A stretch of DNA of 64,000 bases from contig OX638327.1 of NCBI GenBank assembly GCA_951812745.1, positions 1-64,000 on the forward strand. Direction: 5' to 3'. Source of the stretch: an uncultured Nitrospirales bacterium. Its GTDB lineage: Bacteria; Nitrospirota; Nitrospiria; Nitrospirales; UBA8639. Below are positions 54,177 to 63,289 of the stretch, one piece after another (position 1 is the first letter of the stretch; each line of letters starts with the position of its first letter). Made by a program: the position numbers and the translations under genes. Under the pieces are notes generated by a model. The model saw only the letters and a list, made by a program, of their open reading frames with translations. It did not search any database and was not told the DNA's origin.

Positions 54177-54620
54177 ATGGTTCATGCCATTCGCAATCGG
54201 CGAGGGTTCAGTTTGACGGAGTTGATGATCGTCGTGGCCATTATCGGCATTTTGGCGGTGATTGCCATTCCCAATTTTCTGAAATATCAAGCTCGGGCCA
54301 AACAATCGGAAGCGAAACACAACCTGGTGGCCATTCATGCCAGCGAGCTGGCTTATTTCGCCGAGAAGAATACCTACGTCGCCGATTTCAATGCGATAGG
54401 GTTTGCCGTGACAGGGTCCCAATTGTATTACTATGAGTTGGGCACCAGCAGTTCCGGAACGCTGCCGCCCGGCTGTACGGCTTCGACCTTGGATAACGTA
54501 TCGGCTACGGGGTTTACGGCCGTGGCAACCGCCAATATCGATGGCGATTCGACCTGTGACGTGTGGACTATCGATGAGAAGAAAACGTTGCTGAACGTGA
54601 CGAATGACGTGGCCTTATAG
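54177..54620 (+). CDS. Type IV prepilin, PilA-like
   Basis: The 147-residue precursor has a short basic leader MVHAIRNRRG, a prepilin peptidase site G|FSLTE with Glu at mature position 5, and the long hydrophobic helix LMIVVAIIGILAVIAIPNFL. The globular part has two cysteines (PPGCTA and STCDVW) placed for a C-terminal disulfide loop. The shape and size suit a major or minor pilin. An in-frame GTG at 54165 would overlap the upstream TPR stop codon by GTGA; the ATG at 54177 gives the more usual leader. Confidence 0.9.
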   Translation: MVHAIRNRRGFSLTELMIVVAIIGILAVIAIPNFLKYQARAKQSEAKHNLVAIHASELAYFAEKNTYVADFNAIGFAVTGSQLYYYELGTSSSGTLPPGCTASTLDNVSATGFTAVATANIDGDSTCDVWTIDEKKTLLNVTNDVAL

Positions 54621-54731
54621 GTTCCCAGCGATTGAAAGAAGACGGCCTGGGGAGTGAGGGAACGGAATTTGGAACGTCTAATCCGTGAACGTCCTTCGCT
54701 CGCGCTCGTTTTTCCCCGATGAGTAATATCC

Positions 54732-54761
54732 TTGACTCTCTTCAAGAGGGTCTGTTATAAG
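54732..54761 (+). promoter_or_regulatory. Probable promoter upstream of shc
   Basis: TTGACT (54732-54737) is followed after 17 bp by TTATAA (54755-54760) or after 18 bp by TATAAG (54756-54761). It lies about 110 bp before the shc start codon and after the end of the pilin gene. The rest of the 250-bp gap shows nothing else. Confidence 0.6.
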
Positions 54762-54869
54762 CCACCAACCCACTCCTGATTATAGGGAGAATCCGTAGAG
54801 TTTCTCGTCGTTGGCTCTGCACACGTTTCTCGACGCACCCTGTCGATACTAGTTGGTTTAATTTAGATT

Positions 54870-57032
54870 ATGGATCTCCTCATAAATTTTCTGGGGCGGC
54901 TGTCTGAGAGTTTTTTCCCCTCGGCTCCCCATGAGGCCCAGCCTCGTCACCGAAAACCGCACAACCCTTCCCTGAAGCTTGTCTCGAATAATCCGGACGT
55001 GGCGCGGGAGGTGGAGTTCATTCGGAACCGACCCGTCCCATCCACCGTCGGCCATGCGGAAGCCGTAGAAGAAGCCTTGTCGCGGAGCACGAGGTGGCTG
55101 CTCGAAGAACAGCATCCTGAACACGGCTATTGGGTGCAGGAATTAGAGGCGGATACGACGTTGACCTCGGAGTATCTGATGTTGCGCCGGTATATCGGTG
55201 CCGTCGACAAAGAGCGGGAAGCCCGAATGGTTCGCTATCTGCAAGGCGCTCAACTCGAAGACGGCGGATGGCCGATTTACACCGGAGCCCCCATGGACGT
55301 CAGTGCCTCGGTTAAAGCCTACTTTGCCTTGAAATTGGCCGGGGTCCCACAAGATGATCCGGGAATGCGTCGAGCCCGGGAAGCCATCCTGGCAAGAGGC
55401 GGCGTCGTGTCGGCCAACGTGTTTACGAAAATTGCGCTGGCCCTGTTCGGGCAATACGAGTGGAGAGGGCTTCCGAGCATGCCTCCCGAAATCGTGCTGG
55501 CGCCCAAGAAGTTTGCTTTCAACATGTACGCCATCTCGTACTGGTCCAGAGCCGTCGTTATTCCTTTGCTGATTGTGTTTGCCGTTCGCCGGGAATGCCG
55601 GATTTCCCCGGAACAAGGGATTGCAGAGTTGTTCTGCACGCCCAAGGATCAAATCAACTATCGCCACGCCCCGCCCTTTCAAAAGGATCCCGAGTTTATC
55701 AGTTGGCGGAACTTTTTTGTCTGGGTCGACCGGATTCTCAAGATCTACGAAAAATATCCTCTGCGGTCCGTACGAAAGAAAGCGATCAAGAAAGCCGAGG
55801 CTTGGTTGCTGGAGCACATGCGGGGTGATGGGGGACTTGGGGCGATTTACCCGGCCATGGCCAATTCGCTCTTTGCCTTGATGGCGCTCGGATACCCCGC
55901 GACGCATCCGTTCATTCAAAAGGCCCTTCGGGAAATCGAGGCCTTGGAAATCGACACGCCGGTGTCAGTCGATGGACCGTCCACGCTTCATCTGCAGCCG
56001 TGTCATTCTCCAATTTGGGATACGGCGTTAACCATCAATGCGCTCGTTGAACGAGGCCTTCCCGTTGACCATGGAGCGCTGTCGCACGCCTCGTCCTGGC
56101 TGCGTTCCCGTCAAACGCGCAAGGTAGGGGATTGGATCGTGTCCGCGCCCTGGGCCACGCCCGGCGGATGGTATTTTCAGTTCGAGAATGAGTTGTATCC
56201 CGACGTCGATGATACGGCCGCCGTCCTGACCGCCTTGGCGAAAGTTTCGTCTCTTCAGCCCGCCGACCGGGATGAGGCCATTCAGCGAGGGTTGAAATGG
56301 ACGTTGGCCATGCAAAGCTCCAATGGGGGGTGGGGAGCCTATGATCGAGATAATGACAAACTGATTTTCAACAAGATTCCCTTTGCGGATCATCAAGCGT
56401 TGCTCGATCCTCCCACGGCTGACCTCACGGGTCGGTGCCTGGAGATGCTCGGCGCCCTGGGCTATGACCGGTCCCACCCCGCCGTAGCGCCGGCGCTGGA
56501 GTTTCTGCGGCGAGAGCAGGAACCCGACGGCAGTTGGTACGGGCGATGGGGAGTCAATTACCTGTACGGGACTTGGTGCGTCGTCGTCGGCCTTCAGGCG
56601 ATTGGAGAGGATATGACCGCTCCGTGGATTCGGCGCGCCGTCGCCTGGGTGGAATCCAAACAAAATATGGATGGCGGGTGGGGAGAATCCTGCTTGTCAT
56701 ACGCCGACCGGGCGTGGGCCGGACAAGGCGAAAGTACCTCCTCACAAACGTCGTGGGCCCTCCTGACCTTATTGACCGCGGGTCTGTCCGATTCCTTGAG
56801 CGTCGCGCGAGGAATAAACTTTTTGCTCCGCCGTCAACTGGACGACGGAACCTGGGCCGAACCGTTCCACGCCGGCACCGGGTTTCCCCGCGTGTTCTAT
56901 CTTCGCTATCATGGTTACAGCAAGTATTTCCCCATGTGGGCATTAGCCATGTATCGTAACGTTCAGATGCACGGGGAAACGAAAGCCGAAGCGTTGCAAC
57001 ACATCGCGCAATCGGCCAGGCACCGGCAATAG
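54870..57032 (+). CDS. shc: Squalene-hopene cyclase
   Basis: The 720-residue enzyme cyclises squalene to hopene and hopanol at the membrane. The catalytic DXDD motif reads DVDD (residues 445-448, in YPDVDDTAAVL), and several QW repeats are present (e.g. QDGGW-like QLEDGGWPIY, QSSNGGWGAYDRD, QNMDGGWGESC, QLDDGTWAE). Length is typical. It heads a hopanoid block: the next two genes are hpnG-like and hpnM-like. Confidence 0.97.
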   Translation: MDLLINFLGRLSESFFPSAPHEAQPRHRKPHNPSLKLVSNNPDVAREVEFIRNRPVPSTVGHAEAVEEALSRSTRWLLEEQHPEHGYWVQELEADTTLTSEYLMLRRYIGAVDKEREARMVRYLQGAQLEDGGWPIYTGAPMDVSASVKAYFALKLAGVPQDDPGMRRAREAILARGGVVSANVFTKIALALFGQYEWRGLPSMPPEIVLAPKKFAFNMYAISYWSRAVVIPLLIVFAVRRECRISPEQGIAELFCTPKDQINYRHAPPFQKDPEFISWRNFFVWVDRILKIYEKYPLRSVRKKAIKKAEAWLLEHMRGDGGLGAIYPAMANSLFALMALGYPATHPFIQKALREIEALEIDTPVSVDGPSTLHLQPCHSPIWDTALTINALVERGLPVDHGALSHASSWLRSRQTRKVGDWIVSAPWATPGGWYFQFENELYPDVDDTAAVLTALAKVSSLQPADRDEAIQRGLKWTLAMQSSNGGWGAYDRDNDKLIFNKIPFADHQALLDPPTADLTGRCLEMLGALGYDRSHPAVAPALEFLRREQEPDGSWYGRWGVNYLYGTWCVVVGLQAIGEDMTAPWIRRAVAWVESKQNMDGGWGESCLSYADRAWAGQGESTSSQTSWALLTLLTAGLSDSLSVARGINFLLRRQLDDGTWAEPFHAGTGFPRVFYLRYHGYSKYFPMWALAMYRNVQMHGETKAEALQHIAQSARHRQ

Positions 57033-57082
57033 CCGCTGCTTGGCGTCGTCCTTTCTCACTTCAACGGTTTCCGGAGCGTTTC

Positions 57083-57838
57083 CTGGAGAATATCGCCGTC
57101 TTCGCCGCGACCCCTTGGGAGGTGAACGCCATTACGCACGCCTTGCCCGGGAACCATGTCGTGCGGGTGGATGGGGTCAAATGGCGTCAGTGGGCTAGTG
57201 AGACCCACTTCGTCGCCGTGATCCAAACCGGGATTGGGCCGGCGAATGCGCAGGACGCGTGTGAGGCGGTTGTTGGCAAGAGACCGTGGACCGCGTTTAT
57301 CGCATCAGGGTTTGCCGGGGCCTTGGTTCCCTCACAAATCGGGGATTTGGTGATTCCCGAGCAGGTTGTCTGTCAGGATTCGAAGATCACGGGTTGTTCA
57401 GCCGCGATTTCGTGTAGTTCCTTGCACCGACAACAAGCTTGGAATACCACACAATCAGTCAAGAATACGGTTCTGTCCGGACGGTTGGTCACGGCCGGAG
57501 AAATTGTGTGGTTGGCCAGAGACAAGCAGGCCATAGGCGCGGCTTTTGCGGCAAGCAGTCTGGACATGGAAAGTGCGGCCATAGGAGCGACTGCTGTCCG
57601 GCAGGGCATACCGTTCTTCGTGGTCCGGTCGGTTTCCGATCGCGTGGAGGAGGATTTGCCTCTCGACCTCAACCTGTTTTGCCGGACAGGTGCGTTCTGG
57701 CAAGGGGTATGGACGGTCGCCACGACGCCGGGTCTATGGCCGAAGTTTAACCGACTGCGCCGGCAAAAAAACGTGGCGTCGGCCAGTCTGAGTCAATTCT
57801 ACGAGAACTACTTCTCAAGAGCAGAAAATAGGGCCTGA
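57083..57838 (+). CDS. HpnG-like phosphorylase-superfamily protein, likely CTG start
   Basis: This protein belongs to the purine/uridine phosphorylase superfamily. In hopanoid clusters such an enzyme (HpnG) removes adenine from adenosylhopane. Motifs are GIGPANAQDACEAVV, FIASGFAGALVP and SSLDMESAAIGATAVRQGIPF, the last giving the ribose-binding MES triad. The first usual start in frame is GTG at 57122, but the conserved N-terminal strand ENIAVFAATPWEVNAI is encoded upstream of it and only a CTG at 57083 could begin it; GGAG lies six bases before that CTG. With CTG the product is 251 residues. It follows shc after 50 bp. Confidence 0.75.
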   Translation: MENIAVFAATPWEVNAITHALPGNHVVRVDGVKWRQWASETHFVAVIQTGIGPANAQDACEAVVGKRPWTAFIASGFAGALVPSQIGDLVIPEQVVCQDSKITGCSAAISCSSLHRQQAWNTTQSVKNTVLSGRLVTAGEIVWLARDKQAIGAAFAASSLDMESAAIGATAVRQGIPFFVVRSVSDRVEEDLPLDLNLFCRTGAFWQGVWTVATTPGLWPKFNRLRRQKNVASASLSQFYENYFSRAENRA

Positions 57839-57904
57839 ACCATTGATCAACCACTCGATTTGTGTAAAGGTTGAGAAAGTGTGTTGACAAGAAAGGAGAT
57901 GGGT

Positions 57905-58561
57905 ATGCCTCAGCTACCTTCAGGATTCGCAAGAACGGTTGAACCACGAGTCCGAACCCTGATCGGTGCATTGGTTCTTGGGTTGTCGGTTTTTGGATTT
58001 TCTTCAGCCCTTGCAGCGGAGGTGGAGACAGATTCCGCCACGGAGGCTATGAAAGGGACCATCGATCAGGCCTTGAAGGTCTTGAGGGATGAGTCTCTCA
58101 AGGCACCGGATAGATCCCAGAAACGTGTGGAAATCCTGGAAAACATCATCGGAAAGCGTTTCGACTATCAAGAAATGGGGAAACGAACCCTGGGGCAGCA
58201 TTGGCAGAAGATGAGCGAAGCCGACCGGGAAGAATTCGTGCGCCTGTTCCAGCGCTTCCTCTCCAAGACGTATGCCGGCAGGGTCGAGGGCTATTCCGAT
58301 GAACAGGTTCAATACCTCAAGGAACGCAGAAAAGGGGATTTTGCCGAGGTGCAAACGGCGGTGGCTGGCGCCAAGTCGACCATCGCCATCCATTACCGCA
58401 TGCTGAAGCGCGCGAATACCTGGAAGGTGTATGACGTGGTCCTGGACGGCGTCAGTCTGGTCAAGAATTTTCGAAGCCAATTCGGGCGGATCATCGAAAG
58501 CGAGTCGGTCGAAGGCCTGCTGAAAAAATTACGCGTCAAGACCGAACGGACTCAGTCTTAG
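57905..58561 (+). CDS. MlaC/HpnM-like periplasmic lipid-binding protein
   Basis: The 218-residue protein has a signal peptide (TLIGALVLGLSVFGFSSALAAE) and an MlaC/Ttg2D domain: IIGKRFDYQEMGKRTLGQHWQKMSEADREEFVRLFQRFLSKTYAGRVEGY, with the final DVVLDGVSLVKNFRSQFGRII. These proteins shuttle lipids across the periplasm; in hopanoid clusters the homologue HpnM is linked to hopanoid transport. The ATG at 57905 with AAGGAG upstream is used. Its place after shc and the hpnG-like gene supports the hopanoid link. Confidence 0.87.
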   Translation: MPQLPSGFARTVEPRVRTLIGALVLGLSVFGFSSALAAEVETDSATEAMKGTIDQALKVLRDESLKAPDRSQKRVEILENIIGKRFDYQEMGKRTLGQHWQKMSEADREEFVRLFQRFLSKTYAGRVEGYSDEQVQYLKERRKGDFAEVQTAVAGAKSTIAIHYRMLKRANTWKVYDVVLDGVSLVKNFRSQFGRIIESESVEGLLKKLRVKTERTQS

Positions 58562-58672
58562 GGTGTCCCGTCATCAACCTGCGTCGTTGGGGCCTGGTTC
58601 TTCAGGCGGGTTCCCGGGCGCACCACCGGAACGCTTCGGTAAGATCTCCTAGTGTGGATTTCTTGACAGTGC

Positions 58673-58701
58673 GGTCTGATTCTGTGAAACTGTCATAGTA
58701 C
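58673..58701 (+). promoter_or_regulatory. Probable dxs promoter with inverted repeat
   Basis: TTGACA (58673-58678) has a possible -10 TAGTAC (58696-58701) after 17 bp, about 60 bp upstream of the dxs start. TGACAGT (58674-58680) and ACTGTCA (58689-58695) are perfect inverted repeats within the promoter spacer, which could be a regulator site. Confidence 0.5.
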
Positions 58702-58762
58702 GTTTGCGGCTTTCCCGGAGAGGGAAAAGTGTTTCTGCATTGCCCAGAAGGAAGATACAGTG

Positions 58763-60661
58763 ATGTCTCTCCTGAAAGGAATCGAAGGGCCGTCCGACCT
58801 CAAGAAATTGTCTCCTGAACAATTTCCGGATTTGTGCCAGGAAATTCGCGACCAGATTATTGCCGTCATCTCGAACGTCGGCGGGCATCTCGCGTCCAAT
58901 CTTGGCGTGGTCGAATTGACCGTCGCGCTTCATTACCTCTTGAACACTCCCGAGGACCTGATTGTCTGGGATACCAGCAATCAAACCTATGCCCATAAAT
59001 TGTTGACCGGGCGCCGGGAACAGTTTCATACCATCCGGCAATTCGGCGGGATCAGCGGATTTTGTAAACGGGAAGAAAGTGTGTATGACACGTTTAATGC
59101 CGGTCATGCGGGCACGGGTGTCTCCGCCGCGGTGGGCTTTGTAGAAGCCCGCGAGCAGCAAAAGCAATCGCATAAGGTCGTCTGCGTCGTCGGAGACGGC
59201 GCGTTGACGTCGGGGCTGACCCTTGAGGGTCTTCAGCAAGCAGGGGATAGCCGGAAAGACCTGTTGGTGATTTTGAACGATAATCAAATGTCGATTTCGA
59301 AAAACGTCGGAGCGATATCCGCCTATCTGAATCGGACCATCACCGGCGAGTTAGGCGTACGCCTGCAGGAAAAGGCGAACCGGCTCCTGGAGACGATCCC
59401 CCGCATCGGCGGGCAGGTGAAGAAGGTGGCTGGCCGGGCGCAATCGCTGGCCAAGGGGCTGGTATCGCCCGGGATGCTGTTCGAGGAATTGGGGTTTCGG
59501 TACGTCGGGCCGCTTGATGGCCACACATTTGAATATTTGCTGCCCACCTTGGAGAACGTGCTCAAGCTGGAGGGTCCTACCTTATTGCACGTGCTCACCA
59601 AAAAGGGATTGGGCTACAAACCGGCCATGAACGATCCCGTGTGGTTTCATGCAAGTTCACCATTCGACCTCGACACGGGCAAACCCAAAAGCAAATCCGC
59701 GCGGCTCTCCTACAGCAGCGTCGCGGTCGACACCCTCATTCGGCTGGCGGAGGAAGACCGGCGCATCGTGACGATCACGGCGGCGATGTGCGAAGGCACG
59801 GGGTTGAACGCCTTTGAAAAAGTCTTTCCCGACCGGCTCTACGACGTCGGGATCGCCGAGCAGCATGCCGTGACGTTTGCCGCGGGAATGTCCGCGCGCG
59901 GCATGCGGCCGGTGATTCCCATCTATTCGACCTTCCTGCAGCGCGCCTACGACCAGGTGATTCACGACGTGGCCACGCAGAACCTGCCGGTCACGTTCTG
60001 CATCGACCGCGGTGGACTTGTGGCGCAGGACGGCACGACCCACCATGGGGTGTTTGATTTTGCGTACCTCCGGCATATGCCGAACATGGTCATTATGGCT
60101 CCCAAGGATGAAAATGAATTACAGCATATGGTCAAGTCATGTATCAGCTACGACAGGCCTGCCGCCGTTCGTTACCCCCGGGGCTCGGGGTTGGGGGTGG
60201 AGCTGGATCAGGTCCCGGAAGCGCTGCCCCTGGGCAAAGGTGAATTGTTACGACAAGGCACGGACGTCGCCTTGGTGGTGATCGGTGCGACGGTGCACCA
60301 AGCGGTGACAGCGGCCGAGCGGTTGGGGCAGGAAGGGATTTCCGTTGCGGTGATCAATGCCCGGTTCGTCAAACCGCTGGACGGCGAGTTGCTCGGGACC
60401 GTGGCGAAGCAGGTGAAGTGCCTGCTCACCGTGGAAGAAGGCTCCGCCATGGGCGGATTCGGGTCAGCGGTGCTCGAGTTTCTCTCAGGGGAAGGCCTGC
60501 TGGTCAACCTACAGGCAAAGTGCGTGGGGTTGCCCGACTGGTTCATCGAACAGGGGCCGCAGGACATGCTCCGGGAGAAATACGGCTTGACCGCGGACGG
60601 CATCTATCAACAAGCCAAACAGTTATTTGCCCGCATCTCCGTCGGACCGGCGGTGACCTGA
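58763..60661 (+). CDS. dxs: 1-deoxy-D-xylulose-5-phosphate synthase
   Basis: The 632-residue thiamine-diphosphate enzyme condenses pyruvate and glyceraldehyde 3-phosphate, the first step of the MEP isoprenoid pathway. GGHLASNLGVVELTVALHY, VVGDGALTSGLTLEGLQQAG (ThDP motif GDGxLTxG), the DRGGLVAQDGTTHHGVFDF segment and ITAAMCEGTGLNAFEKVFP are conserved. ATG 58763 with AGGAAG is preferred to the adjoining GTG. IspG follows within 12 bp. It supplies precursors for squalene used by Shc. Confidence 0.96.
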   Translation: MSLLKGIEGPSDLKKLSPEQFPDLCQEIRDQIIAVISNVGGHLASNLGVVELTVALHYLLNTPEDLIVWDTSNQTYAHKLLTGRREQFHTIRQFGGISGFCKREESVYDTFNAGHAGTGVSAAVGFVEAREQQKQSHKVVCVVGDGALTSGLTLEGLQQAGDSRKDLLVILNDNQMSISKNVGAISAYLNRTITGELGVRLQEKANRLLETIPRIGGQVKKVAGRAQSLAKGLVSPGMLFEELGFRYVGPLDGHTFEYLLPTLENVLKLEGPTLLHVLTKKGLGYKPAMNDPVWFHASSPFDLDTGKPKSKSARLSYSSVAVDTLIRLAEEDRRIVTITAAMCEGTGLNAFEKVFPDRLYDVGIAEQHAVTFAAGMSARGMRPVIPIYSTFLQRAYDQVIHDVATQNLPVTFCIDRGGLVAQDGTTHHGVFDFAYLRHMPNMVIMAPKDENELQHMVKSCISYDRPAAVRYPRGSGLGVELDQVPEALPLGKGELLRQGTDVALVVIGATVHQAVTAAERLGQEGISVAVINARFVKPLDGELLGTVAKQVKCLLTVEEGSAMGGFGSAVLEFLSGEGLLVNLQAKCVGLPDWFIEQGPQDMLREKYGLTADGIYQQAKQLFARISVGPAVT

Positions 60662-60672
60662 GGAAGCACGGC

Positions 60673-61830
60673 ATGAGGATTACGCGAAGAAGAACCAGGC
60701 AGATTCAGGTGGGGTCCGTCAAGATCGGCGGCGGGGCGCCCATCGCGGTCCAGTCCATGACTGTCCCGCACCCGAGTGACGTCAAGGGAACCGTCGAACA
60801 AATTCATCAAATGGAGGAGGTGGGGTGTGAACTGGTACGGGTTGCCGTGCCCGATCAAGAGGCTGCGGATGCCCTTCCCAAAATCAAGGCCGAGATATCG
60901 ATCCCCTTAATAGCGGACGTGCACTTTGATCATCGGTTGGCGCTTAAAGCGGCCGAAGTCGTGGATTGTGTTCGCATCAATCCCGGAAACATCGGGCCGT
61001 GGTGGCGATTGGCCGAAGTGATCAAAGCGGTGCAGGACCGAGGCATTCCCCTTCGGGTCGGCGTCAACGGCGGTTCGTTGGAGCGCCCATTGTTGGAGAA
61101 GTACGGGTATCCCACGGCAGAGGCCTTGTCGGAATCGGCGTTGAACGCCGTCCACGCCATCGAGGACATGGGCTTCACGAACATGAAGGTATCGTTAAAA
61201 GCCTCCGACGTCCACATGGCCATTGACGCGTATTGGTTGTTTGCCCATCAATCGGACTATCCGCTTCATATCGGGATCACCGAGGCGGGGACGGCGAAGA
61301 CCGGTGCCGTCAAATCGGCCATTGGATTGGGGTGGTTGTTGTCCCACGGGATTGGCGATACCTTGAGAGTGTCGCTGGCCGCCGATCCCGTGGAAGAAGT
61401 GAAGGTCGGCTTTGAAATTCTCAAGTCCCTGGAGCTTCGTCATCGCGGGGTGAACGTCATTGCGTGTCCGACCTGTGGCCGGGTCGAAATCGACGTGGTG
61501 CGACTGGCCAATGAACTGGAAAAACGGTTGAGTCACATTAAAATGCCCTTGAACGTGTCCGTCCTGGGATGCGTGGTGAACGGTATCGGTGAAGGGAAAG
61601 AAGCGGATATCGGCATCGCGGGCGGGCAGGGCATGGGAATCTTGTTCAAAAAAGGGAAGCTGGTCAAAAAAGTGCCGTCGGAGCAATTGATGGATGTCCT
61701 TATTGATGAAGTCGAGTTGATGGCGTTGGAACAGAATGACTCACGTGAAGAAACCTCCTCCTCCTCGGATGCCTCCCAAGTCACCGCTCCTGCTGCATCC
61801 CCCAATCGCGAACTCCCCGTGCTCTCCTGA
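60673..61830 (+). CDS. ispG: (E)-4-hydroxy-3-methylbut-2-enyl-diphosphate synthase
   Basis: The 385-residue iron-sulfur enzyme (GcpE) performs the penultimate MEP step. GSVKIGGGAPIAVQSMT, ADVHFDHRLAL, RINPGNIG, GVNGGSLE, and the cluster cysteines in VIACPTCGRVEID and VLGCVVNGIGE are present. The ATG at 60673 has AGGAAG upstream. It is the compact bacterial form. A long serine/alanine-rich C-terminal tail ends the protein. It is operonic with dxs. Confidence 0.96.
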   Translation: MRITRRRTRQIQVGSVKIGGGAPIAVQSMTVPHPSDVKGTVEQIHQMEEVGCELVRVAVPDQEAADALPKIKAEISIPLIADVHFDHRLALKAAEVVDCVRINPGNIGPWWRLAEVIKAVQDRGIPLRVGVNGGSLERPLLEKYGYPTAEALSESALNAVHAIEDMGFTNMKVSLKASDVHMAIDAYWLFAHQSDYPLHIGITEAGTAKTGAVKSAIGLGWLLSHGIGDTLRVSLAADPVEEVKVGFEILKSLELRHRGVNVIACPTCGRVEIDVVRLANELEKRLSHIKMPLNVSVLGCVVNGIGEGKEADIGIAGGQGMGILFKKGKLVKKVPSEQLMDVLIDEVELMALEQNDSREETSSSSDASQVTAPAASPNRELPVLS

Positions 61831-61842
61831 TCCACCCCCTTG

Positions 61843-62072
61843 GTGTCATTCCCGGCGCCTTCGGGCGTGGCTGCGTCCTGGTCCCGAAGTCTATTTGGGG
61901 ACGAGGACTGTTTGAGCGAAGCGAGTTCCGCAATCCAAGCCATCGGGACTGGGGCAAAGGCATCCCTTGGGCCACGCCAGGGCGCTGATGGTTTTGGGTC
62001 CTTTTGCCGAAACAAAAGGACCTCGTCGGGCGGGGCGAAACCCCGCAAGAAAACATCCTTTGGGGTCTCCTC
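61843..62072 (-). repeat. Dispersed 230-bp multi-hairpin element, copy 2 (inverted)
   Basis: Read on the minus strand this stretch aligns along its whole length with 39517-39750. A core of about 34 bases, including GGTCCTTTTG/CAAAAGGACC and its loop, is identical; the GCGGGG/CCCCGC hairpin and the long-range GGCGTGGC/GCCACGCC pairing are kept, while the CCCCAGT hairpin of copy 1 is not. It lies between ispG and tRNA-Cys. Confidence 0.88.
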
Positions 62073-62079
62073 CCGTGCC

Positions 62080-62108
62080 TTGTCAGGGTTCGGGGTCCTC
62101 GTTATAAT
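62080..62108 (+). promoter_or_regulatory. Near-consensus promoter for tRNA-Cys
   Basis: TTGTCA (62080-62085) and a perfect TATAAT (62103-62108) are separated by 17 bp, ending nine bases before the tRNA gene. Confidence 0.75.
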
Positions 62109-62116
62109 GTCGCGCG

Positions 62117-62192
62117 GGCGCCGTACCCAAGTGGCTAAGGGAGCAGTCTGCAAAACTGCGATTCAGCGGTTCGATCCCGCTCGGCGCCTCCA
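62117..62192 (+). tRNA. tRNA-Cys (GCA)
   Basis: The acceptor stem is GGCGCCG/CGGCGCC, the anticodon stem GCAGT/ACTGC encloses a loop with anticodon GCA (62150-62152), the T-loop reads GGTTCGATCCC, and the discriminator is T (U73), all as expected for cysteine. The CCA end is encoded (62190-62192). The D-arm reads AAGTGGCTAAGGG. Confidence 0.95.
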
Positions 62193-62238
62193 TTTCGATT
62201 TTATCCTGTGAGTCGAGTAAAAAGGACCTTGAAAAACC

Positions 62239-63255
62239 ATGGCTGTTCCTCTCTCCCAGATGCTGACGGTCGTCGGCTACGTGATGTCGCAAAAACTCAA
62301 GGGCGTCGAACGCTATCCGCTGGTGTTGATGCTGGAGCCGCTCTTCCGGTGTAATCTGGCCTGCGCCGGTTGCGGAAAGATCCAGTATCCCGAGCACGTG
62401 CTGGATCGGCGGTTGACGCCGGAACAATGTTGGGCGGCGGCTGAAGAATGCGGCGCGCCCATTATCAGCATTCCCGGCGGGGAACCGCTCATTCATCCGG
62501 AGATGCCGGACATCGTTCGAGGACTGGTGCACCGCAACAAATTCGTCTATTTGTGCACGAATGCGATTCTGCTGGAACGCAAAATGGACGACTATGAACC
62601 CTCCAACCGTTTGATCTTCAGTATTCACATGGACGGGTTGCGCGAGGAACATGACCTCGCGGTGTGCCGCGACGGGGTGTATGACGTGGCGACGAAAGCG
62701 ATCAAGAGCGCCTTGAACAGAGGATTCAGGGTGACCACCAACACGACCCTGTTCAACGACGCGAATCCGCCGCGGGTCCGGGCCTTTTTCGACGAGATGA
62801 TGGATCTCGGCGTGGAGGGGATGATGATCTCCCCCGGCTACAGTTACGAAAAGGCACCGGACCAACACGGCTTTTTAAAGCGACATCGGACGCAGGAACT
62901 GTTTTCTCACGTACTCACGAAGCGGAAACGCCGGTGGCGGTTCAACCAGTCCCCCCTGTTTTTGGAATTTCTCATGGGCAAGCGTGAGTATCAATGCACG
63001 CCTTGGGGAAATCCCACCTATAATATTTTCGGCTGGCAGAAGCCCTGCTACCTCTTGCAGGACGGGTACGTGTCGAGTTTCAAGGAATTGCTCGAGACGA
63101 CGGCGTGGGAGCAGTACGGCGTCGGGCGCAATGAGAAATGTCGTGACTGCATGGTGCATTGCGGGTACGAAGCCTCAGCCGTGGCGGAAACGTTTGGGTC
63201 GTGGTCCGGGCTGACTGGAACCGTGAAGGCCATGCTGTTCCCCAACGCGACCTGA
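62239..63255 (+). CDS. hpnH: Adenosylhopene transferase, radical SAM
   Basis: The 338-residue enzyme joins an adenosyl group to hopene, the first step of extended hopanoid synthesis. The cluster motif CNLACAGC (Cys38, Cys42, Cys45) is at the expected place. SIPGGEPLIHPEM, YLCTNAILL, FSIHMDGLREEHD and the C-terminal CRDCMVHCGYEASAV are typical of HpnH. It continues the hopanoid block after the isoprenoid genes and the tRNA. Confidence 0.95.
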   Translation: MAVPLSQMLTVVGYVMSQKLKGVERYPLVLMLEPLFRCNLACAGCGKIQYPEHVLDRRLTPEQCWAAAEECGAPIISIPGGEPLIHPEMPDIVRGLVHRNKFVYLCTNAILLERKMDDYEPSNRLIFSIHMDGLREEHDLAVCRDGVYDVATKAIKSALNRGFRVTTNTTLFNDANPPRVRAFFDEMMDLGVEGMMISPGYSYEKAPDQHGFLKRHRTQELFSHVLTKRKRRWRFNQSPLFLEFLMGKREYQCTPWGNPTYNIFGWQKPCYLLQDGYVSSFKELLETTAWEQYGVGRNEKCRDCMVHCGYEASAVAETFGSWSGLTGTVKAMLFPNAT

Positions 63256-63289
63256 CGGCCCTCTTGCCGGTTTCGATGTCACGGTGCCC

